Assembly: GCF_000955805.1 (NCBI RefSeq)
Contig: NZ_JYOA01000002.1
Coordinates: 1 to 42,246 of the forward strand
Source of the DNA: Pseudomonas sp. 21
GTDB lineage: Bacteria; Pseudomonadota; Gammaproteobacteria; Pseudomonadales; Pseudomonadaceae
DNA length: 42,246 nt
Direction of reading: 5' to 3'
Shown: in pieces, positions 17,029 through 25,801 of the stretch
Layout of the letters: every line of letters starts with the position of its first letter
Numbering within the stretch: the first letter of the stretch is position 1
Translations under genes and position numbers: made by a program
The notes under the pieces: model-generated
The model's database searches: none
The model's input: only the letters and a program-made list of their open reading frames with translations
Told to the model about the DNA's origin: nothing

Positions 17029-17768
17029 GGTTTTTCTCCTTTCAGACGGCGGCTGGCGATGTCCTGCAGGCAGGAATCCAGCTCGCCCAGATGATCGATG
17101 ACCGAGTGCACGCCAAGGCGGTACAGGCCGAGTGTGGCCTGGGCGCGCAGGCGGTCGCGGTCGAGATTGCCCAGGGCATTCCAGTCGCCGGGCGCTTGGC
17201 CGCACAGGGGGCCGCTGGCGGCCAGGCCGATGGTCCACAGGCCGGCGTTCAGGCCGGCCTGGAGCAGGCGCGGCTGGCCGCTGACCAGGACGCAGCCGTC
17301 CAGGTGCGGGCTGTCCAGCTGTATCAGCGCCTGCCAGCAGGAATCCGGCGCGGGCCACTGGCGGCCGGCGATGCCCAGGCCGGTGGCAAGCTGGTCGTCC
17401 AGCGCGGCAGCAAGATGCAGCGTGGTGGCATTGGGTAGCTCATCCAGCCAGGCACAGGGAACGCCGCGCTGGTGCAGCGACTGCAGGGCATCCAGTGCGC
17501 CAGGGGTGGCCTCGGCGTGGGCCTGGGCGGCTTCGTCCAGGGCGGACTGGAAGCGGTTGCGCTCCTGGGGAGCGGCACAGCGGCCCAGGGCAAGGTCCAG
17601 CGCGTCCTGCGGGGGCAGGGCGATGGCGCTTGTCAGGCGGTCCGGCGGACAATCGGGGCAAATACGTTGCAGGGCAACCGGCAGCGTCCTTGCGCCGAAG
17701 TCCACCAGGTCGCCCGACAGTCCGAACAGCAGGGAAGTGAAGCGCGGAAGGTCGGCAGTCGCAGGCAT
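17025..17768 (-). CDS. Phosphonatase-like HAD protein lacking catalytic residues
   Basis: 247 residues that follow phosphonoacetaldehyde hydrolase (PhnX) along their length. The C-terminal part (LYRLGVHSVIDHLGELDSCL) and AGLNAGLWTIGL are clear. The motif I segment FDWAGT of PhnX reads FGLSGD (15-20): the nucleophile Asp is Gly16. The acidic motif preceding AGLNAG reads LVSGQPRLLQ instead of carrying the metal-binding Asp pair. No Lys stands in the cap (IALPPQDALDLALG) where PhnX has its Schiff-base Lys. It is therefore probably a pseudo-enzyme or has a different chemistry. First gene of the operon with the HD protein. Recalled as a conserved Pseudomonas protein (PA2803). Confidence 0.85.
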   Translation of the reverse strand: MPATADLPRFTSLLFGLSGDLVDFGARTLPVALQRICPDCPPDRLTSAIALPPQDALDLALGRCAAPQERNRFQSALDEAAQAHAEATPGALDALQSLHQRGVPCAWLDELPNATTLHLAAALDDQLATGLGIAGRQWPAPDSCWQALIQLDSPHLDGCVLVSGQPRLLQAGLNAGLWTIGLAASGPLCGQAPGDWNALGNLDRDRLRAQATLGLYRLGVHSVIDHLGELDSCLQDIASRRLKGEKP

Positions 17769-17787
17769 GGCGGGCTTTTCTGATAAT

Positions 17788-17799
17788 TGGTCTAGGCCA
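17788..17799. promoter_or_regulatory. Probable GntR/HutC-family operator
   Basis: TGGTCTAGGCCA is palindromic except for one base pair and resembles HutC/PhnF-type operators (TGGTNTANACCA). It lies 19 nt upstream of the HAD gene ATG, over its likely promoter (CAATTATCA on the minus strand), and 81 nt upstream of the divergent GntR gene. Confidence 0.6.
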
Positions 17800-17847
17800 G
17801 ACTAGCGGGCCATTGTGACGGTCCGATGAAGTCCCCCTGCGTGCCGT

Positions 17848-17853
17848 TATAAT
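17848..17853 (+). promoter_or_regulatory. -10 element for the GntR gene
   Basis: TATAAT lies 27 nt before ATG 17881. No good -35 hexamer stands 16-18 nt upstream, so a transcription factor or an extended -10 may compensate. Confidence 0.5.
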
Positions 17854-17880
17854 CGCCGCGCCTTTTTGCGGAAGACACTC

Positions 17881-18597
17881 ATGCCGGTCGAACCCATGCC
17901 CCATTACCTGCGCATTCGCGAGCAGTTGGCGCAGGACATCGCCAACGCCACCCTGACCGAGCGCCTGCCCGCCGAGCGCGAGCTGGCCGAACGCTTCGGC
18001 TGCACCCGCGTAACCCTGCGCGAGGCGCTGCAACAGCTGGAAACAGAAGGCTTGCTCTACCGCGAGAATCGCCGCGGCTGGTTCGTCTCGCCGCCGCGCA
18101 TCCGCTACAACCCGACCCGCACCACGGGCTTCATGGATTACGTCCAGGCCCAGGGCCGCGTACCGCGTACCGAAGTGCTCGCCGCTGAACGCCGTACCGC
18201 CGGGCCGGCTATCGCTCGACGCATGGGGCTGGATGAAGAGGCGGAGGTATTCCACATCCTGCGCCGCCGCTGGGTCGACGAGCGGCCGGTGATGCTCGAG
18301 GAAATCACCCTGGACGCCAGTTGGTGCCCAGGCCTGCTCGACCACGGGCTGGATACCTCACTCACCCGTGTGCTGCGCGAGGCGCTGGGGCTGAGCCTGG
18401 CTCGCTCCGAGCTGGCCATGCACTCCACGGCGCTGGTGGAGGCGCGGGCGACGCCGCTGCAACTGACGCCGGGCTCGCCGGGGCTGTACGTGGAGCGCGC
18501 CAGCTATGTCGGGGGCGGTCGGCTGGTGGAATGGGACCAGGAGTTCTGGCGCTCCGATGCGCTGGAAATTGTCATCGACGCACGGTATCCCGACTGA
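17881..18597 (+). CDS. GntR-family regulator, HutC/UTRA subfamily
   Basis: 238 residues. The winged helix (about 5-72) includes LPAERELAERFGCTRVTLREALQ and ENRRGWFV. It is followed by the UTRA ligand-binding domain (about 90-235; GRVPRTEVL, EVFHILRRRWVDERPVMLEE, RASYVGGGRLVEWDQEFWRSDA). ATG 17881 has GGAAG 6 nt upstream; an upstream TTG and an internal ATG at 17896 are less likely. It is divergent from the HAD-HD operon, and the palindrome between them suggests it represses that operon and possibly itself. UTRA domains bind small acids, sugars or phosphonates; the ligand is unknown. Confidence 0.9.
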   Translation: MPVEPMPHYLRIREQLAQDIANATLTERLPAERELAERFGCTRVTLREALQQLETEGLLYRENRRGWFVSPPRIRYNPTRTTGFMDYVQAQGRVPRTEVLAAERRTAGPAIARRMGLDEEAEVFHILRRRWVDERPVMLEEITLDASWCPGLLDHGLDTSLTRVLREALGLSLARSELAMHSTALVEARATPLQLTPGSPGLYVERASYVGGGRLVEWDQEFWRSDALEIVIDARYPD

Positions 18598-18701
18598 AGT
18601 GGCACTATGCTCTCAACTGGAAGCAAGCGAAACGGCATCCTGCACCCCTGAATCGAAATCCTGCGAGAGCGGTCCGGGTCTGCAAAACCGTTGCGCCTCT
18701 A

Positions 18702-18707
18702 TATAAT
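18702..18707 (+). promoter_or_regulatory. -10 element for mlaA
   Basis: TATAAT at 18702-18707 in the 169-nt gap before mlaA; the -35 region (near TCTGCA) is weak. The mlaA ribosome site is GGAG at about 18753. Confidence 0.45.
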
Positions 18708-18766
18708 CTGCCCGCATAGCGGGGCCGCCATGGCTGGCCCGATTCACATTCACTGGAGAATTCCCG

Positions 18767-19471
18767 ATGCGCCCACTAGGCGTCCAATGGACGAAACGCT
18801 GCTGCAGCCTGCTCGCCGCCGCTGGCCTTGCCACCCTCCCTTTCCTGGCCCAGGCCGCCAGCGAAGACGACCCGTGGGAAAGCGTCAACCGTCCGATCTT
18901 CACCTTCAACGACACCCTGGACACCTACGCACTCAAGCCGCTGGCCCAGGGCTACCAGTACGTCACCCCGAACGTCGTGCAGGATGGCGTGCACAACTTC
19001 TTCGGCAACATCGGTGACGTGCGCAACCTGGTCAACGACCTGCTGCAGCTGAAGTTCCGCGATGCCGGCGTCGACACCAGCCGCCTGCTGTTCAACACCA
19101 CCTTCGGCCTGGCCGGTGTCTTCGACGTGGCCACCCACATGGGCCTGCGCCGCAACGACGAAGACTTTGGCCAGACCCTCGGCCATTACGGCGTGGGCAG
19201 CGGCCCCTACGTGATGCTGCCGCTGCTGGGCCCGAGCACCCTGCGCGATGCACCTTCGCTGATCCCGGACGCCTACACCGGCCCGTATCCGTACATCGAC
19301 AATGTGCCGGTTCGTAACAGCATGCGTGCCGTGGACGTGGTCGACACCCGCGCCGACCTGCTCAAGTCCGAGAAGCTGATCAGCGGCGACAAGTACACCT
19401 TCATCCGCAACGCCTACCTGCAGAACCGCGAGTTCAAGGTCAAGGACGGCGAGGTCGAAGACGACTTCTGA
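18767..19471 (+). CDS. mlaA: Phospholipid-asymmetry protein MlaA (VacJ)
   Basis: 234 residues. MlaA sits in the outer membrane with porins and removes mislocalised phospholipids, passing them to MlaC. Family motifs are DPWESVNRPIFTFNDTLD (34-51), NFFGNIGDVRNLVNDLLQ, the GVDTSRLLFNTTFGLAG segment and HYGVGSGPYVMLPLLGPS. The N-terminal signal ends LPFLAQAASEDD and would be cut by signal peptidase I. There is no lipobox before DPWE (the Cys pair at 12-13 lies before the hydrophobic core), unlike the E. coli lipoprotein. The Mla transport genes mlaFEDCB are not in the window. A GC hairpin follows. Confidence 0.95.
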   Translation: MRPLGVQWTKRCCSLLAAAGLATLPFLAQAASEDDPWESVNRPIFTFNDTLDTYALKPLAQGYQYVTPNVVQDGVHNFFGNIGDVRNLVNDLLQLKFRDAGVDTSRLLFNTTFGLAGVFDVATHMGLRRNDEDFGQTLGHYGVGSGPYVMLPLLGPSTLRDAPSLIPDAYTGPYPYIDNVPVRNSMRAVDVVDTRADLLKSEKLISGDKYTFIRNAYLQNREFKVKDGEVEDDF

Positions 19472-19502
19472 TCCTCCTTTCCGGCAGGCCTCTCCTGTCC
19501 TC

Positions 19503-19530
19503 CAGCCCGCGCCGTTCGTGGCGCGGGCTG
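19503..19530 (+). terminator. Hairpin after mlaA
   Basis: CAGCCCGCGCC-GTTCGT-GGCGCGGGCTG, a perfect 11-bp stem 32 nt after the stop, has no T-run. It may be a 3'-end stabiliser or an imperfect terminator. Confidence 0.55.
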
Positions 19531-19652
19531 CGCCTGCTTGAACCCTTGAGCGGATGGGAGTAGTGTCTGCGCCTTGTCGCGACCGACCCGCGCCGCTGTT
19601 CCCTAGAATGAGCGCCAAACCACAACCCCGGCGCCGTTTGCCTGGATGACCC

Positions 19653-20837
19653 ATGCACAAAGCCAGTGCCTCGCTGCTGATTATCGATGACGACGACGTC
19701 GTCCGCGAAAGCCTCGCCGCCTACCTGGAAGACAGCGGATTCAAGGTCACACAGGCCACCAACGGCCTGGAAGGCCTGAAAGTCTTCGAGCACGAACTCC
19801 CCGATCTGGTGATCTGCGATCTGCGCATGCCGCAGATGGACGGCCTCGAGCTGATCCGTCGCGTCAGCGAGATGGCGGTGGAAACCCCGGTGATCGTGCT
19901 GTCCGGTGCCGGCGTCATGAGCGACGCTGTCGAGGCTCTGCGCCTGGGTGCCGCCGACTATCTGATCAAGCCGCTGGAAGACCTCGCTGTCCTGGAACAC
20001 TCGGTACGCCGTGCCCTGGACCGCGCCTTCCTGCGCTCGGAAAACCGCCGCTACCGCGAAAAGCTGGAAACAGCGAACCGCGAGCTGCAGGCCAGCCTGA
20101 ACCTGCTCCAGGAAGACCAGAACGCCGGTCGCCAGGTGCAGATGAACATGCTGCCGGAGACGCCGTGGGAGTCCGAGGGCCTGGCCTTCTCCCACCAGAT
20201 CATCCCGTCGCTGTACCTGTCGGGTGACTTCGTCGACTACTTCCGCGTGGACGCCCGCCGCATCGGTTTCTACCTGGCCGACGTTTCCGGCCACGGCGCT
20301 TCGTCCGCCTTCGTCACCGTGCTGCTGAAGTTCATGACCACGCGGCTGCTGTACGAGTCCAAGCGCAACGACATGTTGCCGGAATTCAAGCCGTCGGACG
20401 TTCTCGGCCACATCAACCGCGGGCTGATCAACTGCAACCTGGGCAAGCACGTGACCATGCTCGGTGGCGTGATCGACCTGGATACCGACCGTCTGACCTA
20501 CAGCATCGGCGGTCACCTGCCGCTGCCTGTGCTTTATGTCGACGGTGAAGCCCGCTACCTGGAAGGCCGTGGCCTGCCGGTAGGGCTGTTCGACGAAGCG
20601 ACTTACGAGGATCATGTCCTCGATCTTCCCAAATCCTTCAGTCTTTCCCTGTTCTCGGACGGCATTCTCGACGTCCTTCCGGGAGCTACGCTGAAAGAAA
20701 AGGAGACGGCCCTGCCCGAGCAGGTCGTCGCCGCCGGCGGAACCCTGGATGGCCTGCGTCAAGTCTTCGGACTGGCCAAGTTGTCCGAGATGCCGGATGA
20801 TATTGCCTTGCTGGTGTTGAGCAGGAACCTTGCATGA
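19653..20837 (+). CDS. rssB: Response regulator with PP2C phosphatase output, RssB
   Basis: 394 residues. The receiver (5-120) has acidic cluster D12-D15, phospho-acceptor D56 (LVICDLRMPQMDG) and Lys in YLIKPLEDL. A coiled linker (about 130-165; RYREKLETANRELQASLNLLQED) follows. The PP2C/SpoIIE-type domain (170-393) has metal-binding Asp residues in LSGDFVDYF, LADVSGHGASSAF, FSDGILDVL and MPDDIALLVL. A -10-like TAGAAT is at 19604. It overlaps the STAS gene by 4 nt and should dephosphorylate that antagonist. In P. aeruginosa the RssB/RssC pair is linked to sigma-factor control; no partner kinase is in the window. Confidence 0.93.
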   Translation: MHKASASLLIIDDDDVVRESLAAYLEDSGFKVTQATNGLEGLKVFEHELPDLVICDLRMPQMDGLELIRRVSEMAVETPVIVLSGAGVMSDAVEALRLGAADYLIKPLEDLAVLEHSVRRALDRAFLRSENRRYREKLETANRELQASLNLLQEDQNAGRQVQMNMLPETPWESEGLAFSHQIIPSLYLSGDFVDYFRVDARRIGFYLADVSGHGASSAFVTVLLKFMTTRLLYESKRNDMLPEFKPSDVLGHINRGLINCNLGKHVTMLGGVIDLDTDRLTYSIGGHLPLPVLYVDGEARYLEGRGLPVGLFDEATYEDHVLDLPKSFSLSLFSDGILDVLPGATLKEKETALPEQVVAAGGTLDGLRQVFGLAKLSEMPDDIALLVLSRNLA

Positions 20838-21316
20838 GTACCGGTAAAATCCAGTTCGCCGAGCAGGATGGCTCATTCGTCCTGAAGTTCGTGGGCGAAG
20901 TCCGACTGACCCTGTGTTCGGCGCTGGATGCCACCATTGAAAAAATCTTCGCCGCGTTGAATTTCTCGGCGATCATCATCGATCTCACGGAAACCCAGAG
21001 CATCGACAGCACCACGCTGGGACTCCTGGCGAAGTTGTCGATTCTCTCGCGGCAGAAGGTCGGACTGTTGCCCACGCTGGTCACCACCAACGCGGACATC
21101 ACCCGGTTGCTGCAGTCGATGGGCTTCGATCAGGTGTTCAACATCGTCGATCGCCCGATTCCGTGCTCGGATTGCCTGACCGATCTGCCTCCCCAGGACC
21201 AGTCCGAGGAGGTGGTGCGCGGCAAGGTGCTCGAAGCCCACCGTATCCTGATGGGCCTGAACGAGACCAATCGAGAGGCCTTCCATGATCTGGTGAGCGC
21301 GCTCGAGCGCCACTGA
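20834..21316 (+). CDS. rssC: Anti-sigma factor antagonist RssC (STAS domain)
   Basis: 160 residues. The STAS domain (about 5-105) has the expected phosphorylation site Ser59 in QSIDSTTLGLLAKLS. A family-specific C-terminal extension of about 50 residues (PIPCSDCLTDLPPQDQ, then a helix) follows. ATG 20834 overlaps the rssB stop, so phosphatase and substrate are made together. The phosphorylated and free forms would switch binding to an anti-sigma protein encoded elsewhere. It ends at a long hairpin shared with tal. Confidence 0.92.
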   Translation: MSTGKIQFAEQDGSFVLKFVGEVRLTLCSALDATIEKIFAALNFSAIIIDLTETQSIDSTTLGLLAKLSILSRQKVGLLPTLVTTNADITRLLQSMGFDQVFNIVDRPIPCSDCLTDLPPQDQSEEVVRGKVLEAHRILMGLNETNREAFHDLVSALERH

Positions 21317-21328
21317 TTCGATGAGCTG

Positions 21329-21365
21329 AAATGCAAACCGGCGCCCTGGGCGCCGGTTTGCATTT
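21329..21365. terminator. 17-bp perfect hairpin between rssC and tal
   Basis: AAATGCAAACCGGCGCC (21329-21345) and its exact complement (21349-21365) flank a 3-nt loop. With AAA/TTT ends it can terminate both convergent genes. Confidence 0.85.
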
Positions 21366-21380
21366 GCTCGTCCGCAGTTT

Positions 21381-22301
21381 TCAGCGGTTGGCGAGCAGCG
21401 CCTCGAGCTTTTCCTGGTCACGGGCGAACAGGCGGATGCCTTCGGCCAGCTTCTCGGTGCCCATGGCGTCTTCGTTCATCTGCCAGCGGAAGGTGCTTTC
21501 GTCCAGTACCTGGCGCGCCTCGCCGCCACCGGGCTGCAATGCGCGCGGCAGCTCGCCCTGGGCGTCGGCCAATTGCTGCAGCAGGTCCGGGCTGATGGTC
21601 AGGCGGTCGCAGCCGGCGAGCTGCTCGATCTGGCCGAGGTTGCGGAAGCTGGCGCCCATGACCACGGTCTCGTAGCCGTTGGCCTTGTAGTAGCGGTAGA
21701 TGCGCGAGACGGACTGCACGCCCGGATCTTCCGCGCCAACGTAGTCGCGGTTGTTGGCCTTCTTGTACCAGTCGTAGATGCGCCCGACGAAGGGCGAGAT
21801 CAGGAACACGCCGGCGTCGGCGCAGGCGGCCGCCTGGGCGAAGGAGAACAGCAGGGTCAGGTTGGTCTGGATGCCTTCGCGCTCCAGTTGTTCGGCAGCG
21901 CGGATGCCTTCCCAGGTGGAGGCGATCTTGATCAGCACGCGGTCGCGGCCGATGCCTTGCTGGTCATACAGGTCGATCAGGCGGTGGGCGCGTTGCAAGG
22001 TGGCTTCGGTATCGAAGGACAGGCGGGCGTCCACTTCGGTGGAGATGCGCCCCGGAATCACACCCAGGATGTCCTTGCCCACGGCAACGGCGAAGCGATC
22101 ACAGGCCAGGCCGGCGTCGCCCTGCGCGCCTTCGGTGGCGCGGGCCAGGTGCTCGGTGTAGCGGGGCAGGGCGGCAGCCTTCAGCAGCAAGGACGGGTTG
22201 GTGGTGGCATCCACCGGCTTCAGGCGGGCAATGGCGTCGAAATCGCCGGTATCGGCGACAACCGTGGTGTACTGCTTGAGTTGTTCCAGCTTGGAGGTCA
22301 T
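21381..22301 (-). CDS. tal: Transaldolase
   Basis: 306 residues, class I TalB type. It moves a dihydroxyacetone unit between sedoheptulose 7-phosphate and glyceraldehyde 3-phosphate in the non-oxidative pentose-phosphate pathway. The Schiff-base Lys125 lies in [27 protein letters not shown] (28-42) and [18 protein letters not shown] are also diagnostic. It is slightly shorter than E. coli TalB (317). It lies 62 nt downstream of dusA in the same direction and may be partly co-transcribed. The terminating hairpin is shared with rssC. Confidence 0.96.
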   Translation of the reverse strand: MTSKLEQLKQYTTVVADTGDFDAIARLKPVDATTNPSLLLKAAALPRYTEHLARATEGAQGDAGLACDRFAVAVGKDILGVIPGRISTEVDARLSFDTEATLQRAHRLIDLYDQQGIGRDRVLIKIASTWEGIRAAEQLEREGIQTNLTLLFSFAQAAACADAGVFLISPFVGRIYDWYKKANNRDYVGAEDPGVQSVSRIYRYYKANGYETVVMGASFRNLGQIEQLAGCDRLTISPDLLQQLADAQGELPRALQPGGGEARQVLDESTFRWQMNEDAMGTEKLAEGIRLFARDQEKLEALLANR

Positions 22302-22363
22302 GGCGCGTCTTCCGTAGAGAGTGCATCGACCTTACCCGAGGCCGATGCGTCACTCAACGGGAC

Positions 22364-23368
<1,005 letters not shown>

Positions 23369-23559
23369 CGGTGCTTCGTATCTGGCTTCGCTTGGGGGCG
23401 CGAAATCGCTCGCGCCGCGGAAAGGGCGGAGATTTTACCGGGGTTGCCCGCTCCGCGCACGGAAACCGGCGGGCGGTCTGTCTTGGGCTTGATCTGGCCT
23501 GCCGGTCAGCATCGACGCAACTGCTACCCTCTGGGTTTCTGACAGAAGGATCTCACTCG

Positions 23560-23901
23560 ATGAAACCCCTATTGCTGACGCTTCCGCTGATCCTGCTGAC
23601 TGCCTGTTCCTCGCCGGGCAAGCTGAAGGAAGACGCTCCGGCATTGCGGCTGGAGAGTGGCAAGTCGCCCTCGGTCTACATGAGCTGCCTGTTGCCGAAA
23701 TGGCAGGCCATACGCTCCTCGGCGGCGGTGAAGGAAATCCGTTTCGGCTACCGCTTGCTGGTGCCGGCCGCCTCGGGTGATACCGCTGAGGTGCTGCTGG
23801 AGGCGACGGCGGCGGACAAGGGCAGCGATGTGGTGCTCTATCGCCGCAATCCACCAAGCCCGGACGATGCGATCACCCAGGCGGCGCGCAGCTGCCTGTA
23901 G
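23560..23901 (+). CDS. Small putative lipoprotein
   Basis: 113 residues. Lipobox LTAC (Cys16) follows a short hydrophobic signal (LLLTLPLILLTAC), so the mature protein begins CSSPG and is anchored in the membrane; Ser at +2 suggests the outer membrane. A second Cys pair (Cys43, Cys112) could form a disulfide. The segment RLESGKSPSVYMSCLLPKWQ is the most distinctive part. I do not recognise a functional family. AAGGA lies 9 nt before the ATG. A GCCGCC/GGCGGC hairpin at 23941-23962 follows. Confidence 0.8.
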   Translation: MKPLLLTLPLILLTACSSPGKLKEDAPALRLESGKSPSVYMSCLLPKWQAIRSSAAVKEIRFGYRLLVPAASGDTAEVLLEATAADKGSDVVLYRRNPPSPDDAITQAARSCL

Positions 23902-24049
23902 CGACTCAAGCAGCGCCTCGTCTACCACTAAGGAACGATAGCCGCCGGGTGCAGCAGGCGGCCTAATGGCTCTGACAAGAATAATCGGGCTCCCCGGCAG
24001 CGCGCCCGCGCTGCGCAGCGGCAGGGCCCGCCAGAAGAGAGCTGCCGCC

Positions 24050-25609
24050 ATGGATATCGCGCGTCCGCGTATCGTCCTCATCCTTACCCTGCAGACTTGC
24101 GGCCTGGTGCTGCTGTTCATCGCCCAGGCGCTGGGCGGCTGGCCGCTGTCGTTGTGCCTGCTGCTGGCCGCGGTGCTGCTCTGGGGGCCGTGGTTCGTCC
24201 CTGAGAGGGCCGCGCCGGCCAGTGCGCTGGCAGTGCTGCCGGATGTCGCCGAGCTGACCCGCGAGCTGTCCCAGGGCACCAGTCGCAATGCGCTGTCCGC
24301 CGCCGGGGTGTCCTTCTCCGTGCAGCGCCTGGTGGAGAAGCTGGAGTCCCAGGTGGTGGCGGCGGAGCAGATCGTCGGCAGCGCCGAGGTGATGATCCAT
24401 ACCGAGCGAGCTACCTCGAACCTCGCGCGCCAGGCGAAGGAGGCGGCCACTCTTGCCCGCGCCGGCAGCGATAGCGGGCGCAGCGAACTGCAGGCCGCCA
24501 TCGACTGCATGCGCCAGTTGAGCCAGCGCGCCAGCGCCAGCCGTGCGCTGATCGAGACCCTGAATGCGCGCAGCGAGGACATCCAGCGCGTCACCCAGGT
24601 GATCCAGTCCATTGCGAGCCAGACCAACCTGCTGGCCCTCAACGCGGCCATCGAGGCCGCGCGCGCGGGTGAGCACGGCCGTGGCTTCGCCGTGGTTGCC
24701 GAGGAGGTGCGTGGGTTGGCCGGGCGCACCGCCGAGGCCACCGACGAAGTCGGGCAGATGATCGAGGACATTCAGCGCCAGACCGGCGAGGTGGTGGAGC
24801 AGATTCGCCAGCTCACCGATGACCTGGGCCTGGGCGTCAGCCAGGTGGAAAGCACTGGCCGCCAGTTGCAGGATATCGCCGGGCTGGCCGCCACCGTGGA
24901 AACCCAGATCACCGAGATCGCCGAGGGCGCGGAGATCAACCGCAACCAGCTGGACAGCCTGTTCGCCGCCGTCGAGCAGGTGCGCGGCGACCTGCGCGCC
25001 AGCGACGAGCAGACCCACCGGCTGGCGGATGCGGCGGTGCAGCTGGAAACCCAGGCGGAGATGATCAGCGAGCGCCTGGCCGAAGTGGCGCTGGATGACT
25101 ATCACCAGCGCATCTATGACCTCGCCCGTGCCGGTGCGCAGGCCATCGGTGCGCGTTTCGAGACGGACATCGACACCGGACGCATTGGTCCGGAGGATCT
25201 GTTCGACCGGGACTACCAGCCTTTGCCCGGTACTCGCCCGCAGAAGTTCCGCACGCGGTTCGACCGCTACACCGACGAGGTGCTGCCACGCATCCAGGAA
25301 GACCTGCTGCAACGCCACGAAGGGCTGGTGTTCGCCATCGCCTGTACTGCCGAGGGGTATGTGCCGACGCACAACCAGGCGTTCAGCCATCCGCCCAGCG
25401 GCGACCTGCAGGTGGACATGCTCAAGAGCCGCAGCAAGCGCCTGTTCAACGACCGCACCGGTGTGCGCTGTGGCAGCCACAACCAGCCGATGCTGCTGCA
25501 GACCTACTGCCGCGATACCGGCGAGCTGATGCACGACCTCTCGGTGCCGATCTACGTGCGCGGGCGCCAGTGGGGTGGGCTGCGTTTGGGCTACCGCCCG
25601 GAAGCCTGA
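24050..25609 (+). CDS. Methyl-accepting chemotaxis-type transducer with C-terminal sensor
   Basis: 518 residues from ATG 24050 (an ATG at 23966 is also in frame). Two closely spaced membrane helices (about 8-28 and 32-52) leave almost no periplasmic loop. The signalling hairpin includes [20 protein letters not shown] and [20 protein letters not shown], the CheA/CheW contact tip. The last 160 residues are a separate cytoplasmic alpha/beta domain ([25 protein letters not shown]-like [42 protein letters not shown]) with Cache/PAS-like ending. It therefore probably senses an internal or membrane signal. The ligand is unknown and no che genes are nearby. Confidence 0.88.
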   Translation: MDIARPRIVLILTLQTCGLVLLFIAQALGGWPLSLCLLLAAVLLWGPWFVPERAAPASALAVLPDVAELTRELSQGTSRNALSAAGVSFSVQRLVEKLESQVVAAEQIVGSAEVMIHTERATSNLARQAKEAATLARAGSDSGRSELQAAIDCMRQLSQRASASRALIETLNARSEDIQRVTQVIQSIASQTNLLALNAAIEAARAGEHGRGFAVVAEEVRGLAGRTAEATDEVGQMIEDIQRQTGEVVEQIRQLTDDLGLGVSQVESTGRQLQDIAGLAATVETQITEIAEGAEINRNQLDSLFAAVEQVRGDLRASDEQTHRLADAAVQLETQAEMISERLAEVALDDYHQRIYDLARAGAQAIGARFETDIDTGRIGPEDLFDRDYQPLPGTRPQKFRTRFDRYTDEVLPRIQEDLLQRHEGLVFAIACTAEGYVPTHNQAFSHPPSGDLQVDMLKSRSKRLFNDRTGVRCGSHNQPMLLQTYCRDTGELMHDLSVPIYVRGRQWGGLRLGYRPEA

Positions 25610-25637
25610 GGCCGACTACCCGTATGAAAGCCGTCCC

Positions 25638-25693
25638 GTAGGAGCGAGCTTGCTCGCGAACCAAACCCCGTTGTGGGGCTGTTCGCGAGCAAG
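25638..25693. repeat. REP pair with a decayed right arm
   Basis: GTAGGAGCGAGCTTGCTCGC (left) is intact. The right arm TTCGCGAGCAAG stops before the usual CTCGCTCCTACA, so it is truncated or mutated. Confidence 0.8.
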
Positions 25694-25730
25694 GACTAGG
25701 CGTCCCCCTCGGTCCTGCTTGGAGCCGCAG

Positions 25731-25767
25731 AAATAAAAAAAGCCGCGAAGGAGTTGGACGCGGCTTG
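25731..25767 (-). terminator. Terminator after the urate/xanthine permease
   Basis: On the minus strand AAGCCGCG...CGCGGCTTTTTTTATTT forms stem and U-tract, 35 nt after the permease stop. Confidence 0.85.
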
Positions 25768-25801
25768 GTGCGGGCGTCCGGGAGACGCCCGCGAAAGGGG
25801 C

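Noticed and set aside
17025-17768. Calling the HAD protein phosphonoacetaldehyde hydrolase (phnX)
   Set aside because: The nucleophile Asp, the acidic metal motif and the Schiff-base Lys are all missing, so that activity cannot be assigned.
23966-24049. Upstream ATG at 23966 for the chemoreceptor
   Set aside because: Its ribosome site is poor, and the added 28 residues are Arg/Ala-rich without family character. It is not fully excluded.
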